Below, piece by piece: positions 44,886-53,127 of a stretch of DNA of 64,000 nt (positions are counted from its first letter, which is position 1; the number at the start of each line of letters is the position of its first letter). The notes under the pieces are model-generated. The model saw only the letters and a program-made list of their open reading frames with translations. It made no database searches and was not told where the DNA came from. The position numbers and the translations under genes are program-made. The stretch is from CAWHJN01 sp963829705 (GTDB lineage Bacteria > Bacteroidota > Rhodothermia > Rhodothermales > BA12), in NCBI GenBank assembly GCA_963829705.1, contig CAWHJN010000001.1, forward strand, positions 310,001-374,000, given 5' to 3'.

Positions 44886-46707
44886 ACCCCGCAGCCGTCT
44901 GGCGGATGCCGGGTGGGTGTTGGCTTACCTCGCCGCCACCGTCTTCACCTCGGCGGTGGCCGGAAATCGCAGCCACCTCGCGCTCTTCTGGACAGGCTGT
45001 GTGGGGATGGCACTCGTGGCATTCGTGCTCTACCGCCGGGACACGCTTTCCGTGCGCGCGCTCGTCGTGTTGGGCATCACGGCTCGCCTGGCGATGTTCT
45101 GGCTTCCGCCCGGTCTGTCGGACGATGCCTTCCGATATCTGTGGGACGGGTTCATCCAGCACGCGGGCATCAACCCGTTTGCGCATCGCCCGGCGGGCCT
45201 CACCGGTTGGCACGATACCGTTCTGTATTCCCGCCTGAATTCACCCACATATTTCAGCGTATATCCGCCGCTGAGTCAGATGCTCTTCTGGCTCGTCACG
45301 CCCGGCAGCATGGATTCGTGGCTGACGAGTTGGTATGGCTGGAAGGGCATCTGTCTGCTCGCCGAGACGGGCACGCTCTTGCTGCTCGGAGCCCACGCAC
45401 GCCGCGCTGTGCCGCTGTACGCGCTGCACCCGCTCGTCGTTGTCGAGATGGTGGGCCAGGCGCATACCGAGGCGGTGATGGTGTTCGGGCTCGCGCTCGC
45501 CTGCCTGGCGATGCAGAAAGAACGGATCGGGTTGGCTGGTTTCGGCATCGCAGTGGCCACGATGGTGAAGCTTTATCCGATGCTACTCTTCCCGTTTCTA
45601 CTCCGTGCGCGGCGCGACGCGCGGGCACTGGTTGTGCCGCTGCTGGCGTGCGCCGGCCTCGCTTTGCTCTACGGGTGGCACGCCTACCTGCCCAATGTGG
45701 TCTCGTCGTTGCAGCTCTATGCGCAGTATTTCGAGTTTAATGCGGGACTGTATTACGCGCTGAAACACGCTTTATGGTGGATATTCGGGGCGGATCCCTC
45801 TAAAACCCTCGGCCCCGCACTGGCGGTATTGTTTGGGGGGATTTATCTGCTGCTCGTCGTCCTCCACATCCGAAAGCGGCCGCCGTTCGCCAGGAGTGCG
45901 ATGTGGACGCTTGGCGCACTTCTGGTGTTGGCGACGACGGTGCATCCGTGGTACCTCGCGGGCGTGCTGGTGGTGCTGCCCTTCGCGGGTGTGGCCGGGT
46001 GGCCGTGGCAGTTTCTCGCGCTGGCTTCGCTGGGGACGTATATGCGGTATGTGGACGGGCCCTACGCGGCGTTCGTCTGGCTGGGGTGGGGAGGCGCACT
46101 GGCGCTCTGGCTCGCGGCTTTTTTTGAGAGAGAGCGTGTTTCGCCTCTCCAACGCATCCTGCACCGCCGTGGCGCGGACAAGGCGCGGAAGGTGCAGCCG
46201 TGGCTACCCGTGCGCCGCCCTCTAAAAATCCTCGACCTCGGTGCCGGTGAAGGGTACGTCGGAGCTGCGCTGCGGGACGAGGCCGGGGCCGACGTGACAC
46301 TGGCCGACGTGATCGACCTGCACCGGGTCGATTTGCCCTTCGTGCGGATCGGCGAGGCAACGTTGCCTTTCGGCGACGATGCCTTCGACGTGGCGGTGCT
46401 GGCGTACGTGCTGCACCACACTCGCGACGCACCAACCGTGCTCGCCGAGGCGCTCCGCGTGTCGCGCCGCGTCGTGATACTGGAGTCCGTCTACGCTACG
46501 GACTTTGACCACGCCACGCTCGACCGTGCAGATCGCTGGGCCAACGCACTACGAAGCCGGGGGGCGATGTCGAAGCAGGAAGAACACCTGCACTTCAGAA
46601 CAGACGAAGAATGGCGTGAGATACTCGGCTCGATGGCCACAGTCATCCACGCGCAAGCATTTGGTCGATGGCCGCATCGTCAGGCGTTGTATGTGCTGGA
46701 TCGATGA
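44872..46707 (+). CDS. Fusion of a GT-C mannosyltransferase-like membrane domain and a SAM-dependent methyltransferase
   Basis: 611 residues. Residues 1-~425 form a polytopic membrane domain with about ten hydrophobic spans and the GT-C loop motif GLSDDAFRYLWDGFIQHAGI followed by NPF, typical of polyprenol-phosphate-sugar-dependent (GT87-like) transferases. After a cytoplasmic linker, residues ~440-611 are a class I methyltransferase: motif I KILDLGAGEGYVGAALRDEA, then LPFGDDAFDVAVLAYVLHHT and VSRRVVILESVY. The start is uncertain: TTG 44872 within the preceding gene is used because no ATG precedes the first span. Its 3' end overlaps convergent miaA by 65 bp. A glycan elongation/capping role is inferred. 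Confidence 0.78.
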   Translation: MRAPEPRSRLADAGWVLAYLAATVFTSAVAGNRSHLALFWTGCVGMALVAFVLYRRDTLSVRALVVLGITARLAMFWLPPGLSDDAFRYLWDGFIQHAGINPFAHRPAGLTGWHDTVLYSRLNSPTYFSVYPPLSQMLFWLVTPGSMDSWLTSWYGWKGICLLAETGTLLLLGAHARRAVPLYALHPLVVVEMVGQAHTEAVMVFGLALACLAMQKERIGLAGFGIAVATMVKLYPMLLFPFLLRARRDARALVVPLLACAGLALLYGWHAYLPNVVSSLQLYAQYFEFNAGLYYALKHALWWIFGADPSKTLGPALAVLFGGIYLLLVVLHIRKRPPFARSAMWTLGALLVLATTVHPWYLAGVLVVLPFAGVAGWPWQFLALASLGTYMRYVDGPYAAFVWLGWGGALALWLAAFFERERVSPLQRILHRRGADKARKVQPWLPVRRPLKILDLGAGEGYVGAALRDEAGADVTLADVIDLHRVDLPFVRIGEATLPFGDDAFDVAVLAYVLHHTRDAPTVLAEALRVSRRVVILESVYATDFDHATLDRADRWANALRSRGAMSKQEEHLHFRTDEEWREILGSMATVIHAQAFGRWPHRQALYVLDR

Positions 46708-47560
46708 CGAAAGCCGTGGCGAAATACTTGTCGAAATACGTGTACTGTCGCTTCGCGTAACGCCGCGTATTGCGCTTGACGAGTTCGATGGCTTCCTTGG
46801 GAGAATGCTGCCCCGTCAACGCACCCACGACTTCCCGGTAGCCGATGCTGTTGAGACCCGGCGCATCCGCCGCTACACCTCTCTCGATCAGAGCCGCTAC
46901 CTCGTCGAAAAGCCCTTGCTCGACCATGGTATCCACGCGGGCGTCGAGGCGAGCGTAGAGCCAGTCACGCGGCGGGCGAAGGTAGAGCGTGGCATAACGG
47001 TAGGGAGGCGGCACGCGGCGGTCGCGGAAATGCGCGATGGGCGTGCCCGTGTGGCGGTAGACCTCCAGCGCCCGCACCACCCGGCGCGGGTTCGCGTTGT
47101 CGATGCGCGCCGCGGTCACGGGATCCACGCGCCCCAATTCGGCCACGAGGGCTGCGAGACCACGCATTTCGAGTTCCCGTTCGAGCACATCACGGACATC
47201 GGTGGGGACATCAGGAATGGAGGAAAGTCCGTCGACGAGTGCGCTGAGGTGAAGCGTCGATCCGCCGGCCAGTATGATAGGTTTTTCGATCTCCAGGAGA
47301 TCCTGCACCGATTTTTGAACCGCCGTTGCGTACTCCGCCGCCGTCCACGCCTCGTCAGGGGAGAGCACGTCGAGGAAGAGGTGAGGCACCCGCTCTTGCT
47401 CCTCTGAAGAGGGTTTCGCGGTTCCAATGTCGAGTCCCCGGTACACCTGTCGGCTATCGATAGAGACGACAGCAGCGCGATTCTGCAGCGCCCACTGCGC
47501 CGCGAGGGCAGACTTACCCGATCCAGTGGGGCCGATGACGAGGGGCAGGAGAGGACGCAT
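46643..47560 (-). CDS. miaA: tRNA dimethylallyltransferase
   Basis: Adds an isopentenyl group to A37 of tRNAs reading UNN codons; 305 residues. P-loop LPLVIGPTGSGKSALAAQWA, then VVSIDSRQVYRGLDIGTAKP, HLFLDVLSPDE, PIILAGGSTLHLSALVDGLS and NANPRRVVRALEVY. LNSIGYREVVGAL and RNTRRYAKRQYTYFDK lie near the C terminus. Start ATG 47560. The 3' end (46643-46707) overlaps the end of the convergent fusion gene by 65 bp. The AT-rich 101-bp spacer upstream probably holds its promoter. Confidence 0.94.
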   Translation of the reverse strand: MRPLLPLVIGPTGSGKSALAAQWALQNRAAVVSIDSRQVYRGLDIGTAKPSSEEQERVPHLFLDVLSPDEAWTAAEYATAVQKSVQDLLEIEKPIILAGGSTLHLSALVDGLSSIPDVPTDVRDVLERELEMRGLAALVAELGRVDPVTAARIDNANPRRVVRALEVYRHTGTPIAHFRDRRVPPPYRYATLYLRPPRDWLYARLDARVDTMVEQGLFDEVAALIERGVAADAPGLNSIGYREVVGALTGQHSPKEAIELVKRNTRRYAKRQYTYFDKYFATAFVIDPAHTTPDDAAIDQMLARG

Positions 47561-47661
47561 GGAAAAAGGGCGAAGCGATGTTATTCGCTCCGCAAATGCA
47601 ATGTACCGCCAGCCATTTTTAAACCCGTTATGGTAATCCTAGAACACTCATAACAACGAAA

Positions 47662-48426
47662 TCATCCAGCCCGCACTGAGGCCTCTTTCCACAGTCGCGC
47701 AGCCAGCGGGGGAGGGGCGATCCATGTGCCGTGTGCGAATAGCAGCGTGCCCAGCACCGAGAGCATCACTGTGATGAGGAAAAACAGCGCCTCCTCAATG
47801 GGAAGTCCCAGCAGGTGCCAGCCTGTCGAGTAGGTGGGCGGGATATTCCAGATTCCCAGCCCAATCGCGATGCGGTCGCATACCCACAGGTACACCGTCG
47901 AAACCGCGATGGCGGTCCACACAGGCCATCCGAGGCGCAGCATGTGTGCGCCGCCATACCACCACAATCCCGCCAGCACCGGCCCGGCCCAGCCGAGAAT
48001 CAACCCGAGGTACAGCGCCTTCGCGCCGCCAGCCACGAGCAATCCCCAGCCCAGCACCGACAGCAGCACCCAGATCCATGTGTGGACGGTGTTGTGCCAC
48101 GGGGTTTTCGTCTCAGGCGTGCGGTCACGCAGGAGCACACGCACCAGCAGTCCCGCTAATATGGGCTGGAGCACGAAAAAGGCGTATTCCTCGACGGGTA
48201 CGTACCCAATAACGGCCAGCACACGATCCGCGCCGTACGTCCACACACCCCGGTAGACGAGGTAATTGTCCCACGGGGTCGTGTAGAGGAACGCGATGGC
48301 AGCGGTGGCAGGGATCGCCCAAGCGCGTCCGCTCGACGGCCTCCGCCGGTGCTGCGCGTAGCGGATCGCCAGCAACACCGCAATCGGAGGCAGGATAAAA
48401 AAAGCCAGAAACGCGGCGTAGGTCAT
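47662..48426 (-). CDS. Lycopene cyclase, integral membrane CrtYcd/CarR type
   Basis: 254-residue protein with about six to seven hydrophobic spans. Two copies of the lycopene-cyclase domain motif are visible: TTPWDNYLVYRGVWTYG with GYVPVEEYAFFVLQP in the first half, and DRIAIGLGIWNIPPTYSTGW with GLPIEEALFFLIT in the second. This is the fused heterodimer-type cyclase of archaea, fungi and Bacteroidota, closing the rings of lycopene to beta-carotene. It starts inside the stop codon of the upstream CrtO-like gene (ATGA overlap), a two-gene carotenoid operon. Confidence 0.88.
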   Translation of the reverse strand: MTYAAFLAFFILPPIAVLLAIRYAQHRRRPSSGRAWAIPATAAIAFLYTTPWDNYLVYRGVWTYGADRVLAVIGYVPVEEYAFFVLQPILAGLLVRVLLRDRTPETKTPWHNTVHTWIWVLLSVLGWGLLVAGGAKALYLGLILGWAGPVLAGLWWYGGAHMLRLGWPVWTAIAVSTVYLWVCDRIAIGLGIWNIPPTYSTGWHLLGLPIEEALFFLITVMLSVLGTLLFAHGTWIAPPPLAARLWKEASVRAG

Positions 48427-49959
48427 CGGAGGCGGCGGCGGTCGAGATCTTTCAAAAGGACGCGGGCCGCATTACGCCCGGACGCGCCCATGATTCCGCC
48501 GCCCGGGTGCGTGCTCGCGCCGGTGAGGTAGAGGCCTTTCAGGTGCGTGCGGTAATTGGCCATGCCCAGCATCGGGCGCATCATGAACATCTGGTCGATG
48601 CTCATTTCGAGGTGCATCACGTTACCTCGGAAAAGCCCCATGTGCCGTTCGAGCCATTCCGGATGCTGGAAAAGCCCTCCGATGACGTTCTCGCGCGTGC
48701 CAGGTGCGTAGACCTCGAACCGGTCGAGCAACTGCCTCGCCACCTGCGGCGCAATCTCGTCCCACGAACGTCCGCCCGCCAGAGAGTAGGGATAATACTG
48801 GCCCCACAGCCACAGCACTTCGCCGCCGGGTGGCGCAAGCGTATCGTCGACAGCACTGAACGACATCGCCACGATGGGCGGTTTCGACGACGGGTTTCCG
48901 CCGAGAAACTCCCCGTAGGCGGTGTTGATGTCTTCGATGGATTCGCACAGCAGACCGAGGCCGGTGCGCGCCGCGATATGTTCGGTGGCCGCGTACCGAA
49001 CCGGCTCGGACAGCGCCAGCCGGAGAATCGCGCCGAAACCGTTGCCCGTGCGGAGGCGCTCGTAGCCGGGAGGCCGTGCGTCCGGCGGTAGCAGTCGCCC
49101 GAAGGTTTCGAGCACGTGGCTGCCCGCTACCACGGCGCGGGCGGTATACGGCTGTCCATCCACGCGCACACCCGTCACGCGGCGGTTTTCGACCAGAATT
49201 TCCTCGACCGGAGCGGACGTGTGGACGTGTCCTCCGTGCGCCTCGATGTGCGATGCGGAGTGCTTTCGTCAGTCCGCCCGAGCCACCACGAGGACGGGCT
49301 ACGCCGCTCTCGTGGTAGAGCGGATGCCACAGCGCCAGCGGCCCGCTCAGCGGCTCCGTTGGCGCGGGGCCAGACTGCGCCGCCATCCAGGTCACGAGTG
49401 CCTGCGTCTTGCGGTGAGAGAAATATTCCCGCACGACCTCGCCGTACGGACGCATAATCGACGCGAGCGCCGTCTTCCAGTCCACTTTAGCCGAGCGACC
49501 GAACACCATCTTTTTTCCCAACTCGAACGGACTCGGGGATGACAGAAACGCATCCCGGACGGTTCTGGAGAACGGGAGCCAGTCGTCGCAAAACTGCTTG
49601 TAGGCAAGCCCTTCGCCGGGTAATTCCGTTTCGAGGTGCTGCACCGTCGCGTCGAGGTCGCGGTGGATGAGCAGATGCGAGCCGTCCTCAAAGGGTGCAA
49701 AAAACAGCGGGTCGAGGTCGAGATATTCGAGACCGTAGTCGTGCAGCCGCAGCTCATCGACGATGGGCGTGAGCCGGATGAGGATGTGCGCGCTGCCGCC
49801 GAGATCGAACTGGAAGCCCGGCACAAGCGGCAGCGTGGACACCGCGCCGCCAACCATCGGGCGGCGCTCGAACACACGCACTCGGTACCCCGCCTGTGCC
49901 GCGTAGGCCGCCGCGACGAGCGCGTTGTGCCCCGCACCGATGAAAATGACGTCGTCCAT
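48423..49959 (-). CDS. crtO: CrtO-like carotenoid oxidoreductase/ketolase, frame broken once
   Basis: FAD-dependent phytoene-dehydrogenase-related enzyme. N-terminal dinucleotide motif VIFIGAGHNALVAAAYAAQA, then FERRPMVGGAV and FQFDLGGSAHIL; C terminus KGLYLTGASTHPGGGIMGAS. The frame breaks after GGSGGLTKALRI; removing one base at about 49251 restores HIEAHGGHVHTSAPVEEILV and gives 511 residues, the size of CrtO ketolases. CrtO adds 4-keto groups to beta-carotene or gamma-carotene; pairing with lycopene cyclase supports that over a desaturase role. Probably intact in the organism and mis-sequenced. Start ATG 49959. Confidence 0.85.
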
Positions 49960-50029
49960 AAACGGGTGATCGTGAGAAGGTCAAACTACGCCCGCGCTGT
50001 GACAGACTTGCGCGCCTGCAGTAACTATT

Positions 50030-50047
50030 GATAAGTTATCGTTATCG
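50030..50047 (+). repeat. GATAA/GTTATC iterated motif upstream of the recombinase gene
   Basis: GATAAGTTATC (50030-50040) is a perfect odd palindrome, directly followed by a second GTTATC (50041-50046). It lies in an AT-rich island between crtO and the recombinase gene, a plausible recombinase or regulator binding site. A weak TTGATA (50028) / TACTAT (50053) promoter-like pair overlaps it. Confidence 0.4.
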
Positions 50048-50073
50048 CTACTTACTATCCATGCGCCAGAAAA

Positions 50074-51042
50074 ATGTCCCGCAACCTTCCCGCCGCTCGT
50101 CCGCCCGATGCCTCGCACGCTGTTGTCCACGCCCGCCGGAAGGCCTCGCGCTTTCTCCAACGCTCGAAAGCCGAAAACACGGTACGTGCCTATCGGAGCG
50201 ATTGGCATGATTTCACCGACTGGTGCGCCCACGCGGGCCGCGAACCACTCCCGGCGTCGCCCGACACCGTCGCGCTCTACATCGCCACGCTCGCCGAGGG
50301 GCTGCGCGTCTCGACCATCCGCCGCCGCCTCGCCGCCATTTCGAAGGCGCATCAGTACGAGGGTCTGGCGACACCTACAAAGGACGTAATCGTGACGGAC
50401 GTTCTGGATGGAATTCGTCGCGAAATGGGGTATCTCCAGAAAGGCAAAACGCCACTGCTTCTACCGGAGATCGTAGCCATGCTAGACGCCCAAGATGAGA
50501 CATTATCTGGCATCAGAAACCGCGCATTACTTCTGGTCGGATTTGCAGGTTGTTTACGCCGCAGCGAACTCGTCGGATTAGACATCAGGGATTGTTCTTT
50601 CTCCGAGGATGGCGTAGTGCTACTGCTGCGTAAATCCAAGACCGACCAGTACGGTGAAGGAATTCAGAAAGCCATTCCGTACGGCATGAACGCTGACACC
50701 TGCCCGGTGCGGGCGCTCAAAGCGTGGCTGTCGGCGCTGGGAGTATCTGACGGGCCTGTGTTTCGGGGTGTGACACGAGGCCAGAAAATCCGCGATTCAC
50801 GTCTCACAGCACAGTCAGTAGCCCTCGTCGTGAAAGCCGCCCTCCGCAAGGCAGGGATCGATCCCCGCGAATACAGCGGGCACAGTCTCCGGTCGGGCTT
50901 TGCCACGCAGGCCGCCATTTTTGGAGTAGATGAGCGTGCAATAATGGAACAAGGGGCCTGGAAATCAGCGACGATGGCACGGCGCTATATCCGCGACGCC
51001 AACCTGTTTCGCAACAACGCTGCGGGTCAGATAGGCCTATGA
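50074..51042 (+). CDS. Solitary tyrosine recombinase (phage integrase family)
   Basis: 322 residues. N-terminal SAM-like core-binding domain (NTVRAYRSDWHDFTDWCAHA), catalytic domain with Arg in LRRSELVGLDI, the HxxR box in SGHSLRSGFATQAA, and the Tyr nucleophile in MARRYIRDANLF. These give the R-H-R-Y set of tyrosine recombinases; a Lys in the beta-hairpin (RKSKTDQYGEG) fits too. No excisionase, relaxase, phage or cassette genes surround it. The middle third uses more A/T-ending codons than neighbours, consistent with recent acquisition. Function could be XerC/D-like, integron-like or a mobile-element remnant. Confidence 0.88.
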   Translation: MSRNLPAARPPDASHAVVHARRKASRFLQRSKAENTVRAYRSDWHDFTDWCAHAGREPLPASPDTVALYIATLAEGLRVSTIRRRLAAISKAHQYEGLATPTKDVIVTDVLDGIRREMGYLQKGKTPLLLPEIVAMLDAQDETLSGIRNRALLLVGFAGCLRRSELVGLDIRDCSFSEDGVVLLLRKSKTDQYGEGIQKAIPYGMNADTCPVRALKAWLSALGVSDGPVFRGVTRGQKIRDSRLTAQSVALVVKAALRKAGIDPREYSGHSLRSGFATQAAIFGVDERAIMEQGAWKSATMARRYIRDANLFRNNAAGQIGL

Positions 51043-51085
51043 ATACCTCTCTCTTTCCTACCGCGAAGCAGGGCCAGGTGCCACG

Positions 51086-52210
51086 TCAAGCGGCGGCAGT
51101 CATGGCAGGCTGCTCGCGCAAGGAAACCTCTGTTTCTGCATCGAAAAAGTGCAGCTTGTTCAGGTCGAGATAGAGCGACAGAGTCTGTCCGGGCTGCGGC
51201 GTTTTTTCGGGAGCTACCCGCGCCACGATGTTCTGCTCTCCTATCCTGCCGTAGAGAAAAATTTCGTTGCCCATAGGCTCCACTACGTCTACCTGCACGT
51301 CTACCGGAACTGCGTCTGGCGTTTTCACAGCGAGCATGACGTTTTCGGGTCGGAAGCCCAGCGTCACCTTCTGGCCTGCGAGGGATTTGAGCAATGCAGC
51401 ATCATCAGCATTGGGCGTGAGGGTGAAGGCACCTCCATCCGCCACGAACGTCACCCCATCTGCATTTTCCACGCGGCCCTCCACGAAATTCATCGCCGGG
51501 CTGCCGATGAAACCGGCGACGAAGCGATTGACCGGGTGGTTGTAGAGGTTCAGGGGAGCGTCGATTTGCTGCACGTAGCCGTCCTTCATTACCACAATGC
51601 GGTCGCCCATCGTCATCGCCTCCACCTGGTCGTGCGTGACGTAGATCATGGTGGCGTTGAGTTGGCTGTGGAGCTTCGAGATTTCCGTACGCATCTGCAC
51701 GCGGAGTTTGGCGTCGAGGTTCGAGAGGGGCTCATCGAAGAGAAACACCTGCGGCTGACGCACGATGGCGCGCCCTACCGCCACGCGCTGCCGCTGCCCA
51801 CCGGAGAGCTGCTTGGGCTTGCGATCGAGGATGGGATCAAGGCCCAGGATCGAACTGGCGTGGCGCACGCGGGCGTCTATGTCCTGCTTGCTGAACTTCC
51901 GCAGCTTGAGGCCGAAGGCCATGTTGTCGTAGACCGTCATGTGCGGATAGAGCGCATAATTCTGAAATACCATCGCGATGTCCCGGTCTTTCGGCTCAAT
52001 GTCGTTCACCACCCGGTCGCCGATCTTGAGCGTGCCCGAGGAGATGGATTCGAGCCCGGCGATCATGCGGAGTGTCGTGCTCTTGCCGCAACCCGACGGC
52101 CCGACGAGGACGACGAATTCGCCGTCCTGCACCTCGAAGCTGGATTCGTGAACCGCCTGAAAGCCGTTTTCGTATATTTTCTGGATCCTGTCGAGGGTGA
52201 CGGTCGCCAT
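51086..52210 (-). CDS. ugpC: Sugar ABC transporter ATP-binding protein (MsmK/UgpC/MalK type)
   Basis: 374-residue ATPase of a carbohydrate uptake (CUT1) importer. Walker A VGPSGCGKSTTLRMIAGL, Q-loop MVFQNYALYPHMTV, signature LSGGQRQRVAVGRAIVRQP, Walker B VFLFDEPLSNLD and switch His in YVTHDQVEAMTMGD. The C-terminal TOBE/regulatory region (from about 240) is typical of MalK-like subunits. No permease or binding-protein gene is present, so it may serve several importers, as MsmK does. Divergent from the ThiD-like gene; a LacI-type regulator lies about 0.9 kb away. Confidence 0.92.
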   Translation of the reverse strand: MATVTLDRIQKIYENGFQAVHESSFEVQDGEFVVLVGPSGCGKSTTLRMIAGLESISSGTLKIGDRVVNDIEPKDRDIAMVFQNYALYPHMTVYDNMAFGLKLRKFSKQDIDARVRHASSILGLDPILDRKPKQLSGGQRQRVAVGRAIVRQPQVFLFDEPLSNLDAKLRVQMRTEISKLHSQLNATMIYVTHDQVEAMTMGDRIVVMKDGYVQQIDAPLNLYNHPVNRFVAGFIGSPAMNFVEGRVENADGVTFVADGGAFTLTPNADDAALLKSLAGQKVTLGFRPENVMLAVKTPDAVPVDVQVDVVEPMGNEIFLYGRIGEQNIVARVAPEKTPQPGQTLSLYLDLNKLHFFDAETEVSLREQPAMTAAA

Positions 52211-52284
52211 GATAGTGGGGAGAAAAGCGCTTGGTAGGACAACCTAAAATAGCACACCCTGTCCTCGTAAACCGGCTTCCGACT

Positions 52285-53106
52285 GTGCCCTCTCTCTTTG
52301 CTCCCATTGCAATAGGAGCCCTCTATCCCGGCATCGAGCGCGGCTTGACGGCGGACATCCTCGCGGCGCACGCACTCGGAGGACGCGCCTACCCCGTATG
52401 TGCCTCGCACCTCGTCGCGGGCCACGGCAAGGTCACCGACGTGCTCGAAGTGCCCTCCGACACCGTCGCCAGCCAGCTGGAGCACCTCTTCGCCACCACC
52501 CGTCCGACGGGCGCGAAGGTGAGCGTCATCGGCAGCGCCGCCTCGGTCGAAGCTGCGCTGCGCGTGCTCGGCCTCCACCTGCAAGGGCCCCTCCTGCTCG
52601 ACGTGACGTTGAGCGGTCCGAGTGGCGAGGACCTCGCGGACGATGCCGTGCGCGAGGCGCTCATCAAGCGGTTTCCGCTGGCCGACGTGGTTTCTGTTCG
52701 TAAACACGACGCCGAGCTGGTCGTGGGCATGGAGATCGGCACGCTCGACGACGCGCAGGTGGCCGTGCAGCGCCTCCACAGGTTGGGCGCGCGCGCGGCG
52801 GTACTACGCCTCGGACGCCTCGATGCCTCCGAAAACGCCACTTTCGCCACCGATCTGGTATACGATGGCTCCGACTTCGCGCTGTTCGAGGCCCCATGGA
52901 TCGACTCCGAGCGCACCACGCACGGTGCTTCGAGTGCCTTACACATGGCGCTGCTCGACGGCCTCGTGCGGGAGCGCCCGCTGCTGGAGACGATGCAACG
53001 CGCGAAGGCCTTCGTCACCGATGCCCTCCGGGCAGGCGCTTCAGCACCGCAGGGCGATGGCGTCGCGTATTTTGCTGCCTCGTCCGTCGCCTCCCTCAGC
53101 ACGTAG
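52285..53106 (+). CDS. Degenerate ThiD-like (ribokinase-fold) protein
   Basis: 273 residues from GTG 52285. The fold resembles hydroxymethylpyrimidine (phosphate) kinase: the N-terminal strand-loop-helix IAIGALYPGIERGLTADILA stands where ThiD has its GSDxxGGAGIQAD substrate loop, and HGKVTDVLEVPSDTVASQLE matches the second block. The C terminus TTHGASSALHMALLDGLVRE replaces ThiD's G-T-G-C anion-hole/catalytic motif with H-G-A-S. Key Gly and Cys residues are therefore missing, so kinase activity is doubtful. Next to a LacI-type regulator gene. A TTG at 52231 is an alternative start. Confidence 0.6.
   Translation: MPSLFAPIAIGALYPGIERGLTADILAAHALGGRAYPVCASHLVAGHGKVTDVLEVPSDTVASQLEHLFATTRPTGAKVSVIGSAASVEAALRVLGLHLQGPLLLDVTLSGPSGEDLADDAVREALIKRFPLADVVSVRKHDAELVVGMEIGTLDDAQVAVQRLHRLGARAAVLRLGRLDASENATFATDLVYDGSDFALFEAPWIDSERTTHGASSALHMALLDGLVRERPLLETMQRAKAFVTDALRAGASAPQGDGVAYFAASSVASLST
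52300..52319. promoter_or_regulatory. 20-bp palindrome with TTGCAA centre, operator-like
   Basis: GCTCCCATTGCAATAGGAGC is a perfect inverted repeat apart from one pair. LacI-family operators are palindromes of this size and the gene for such a regulator starts 0.8 kb downstream; a divergent sugar-ABC ATPase gene begins 90 bp away. It falls inside codons 6-12 of the ThiD-like gene, so regulation would be by roadblock or via the divergent promoter. Confidence 0.35.
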
Positions 53107-53127
53107 CCCTTTACGCCTCCTCCCGTC

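Noticed and set aside
49076..49457. Small plus-strand frames over the crtO break
   Set aside because: The minus-strand reading resumes with perfect family similarity after removal of one base, so these are shadows.
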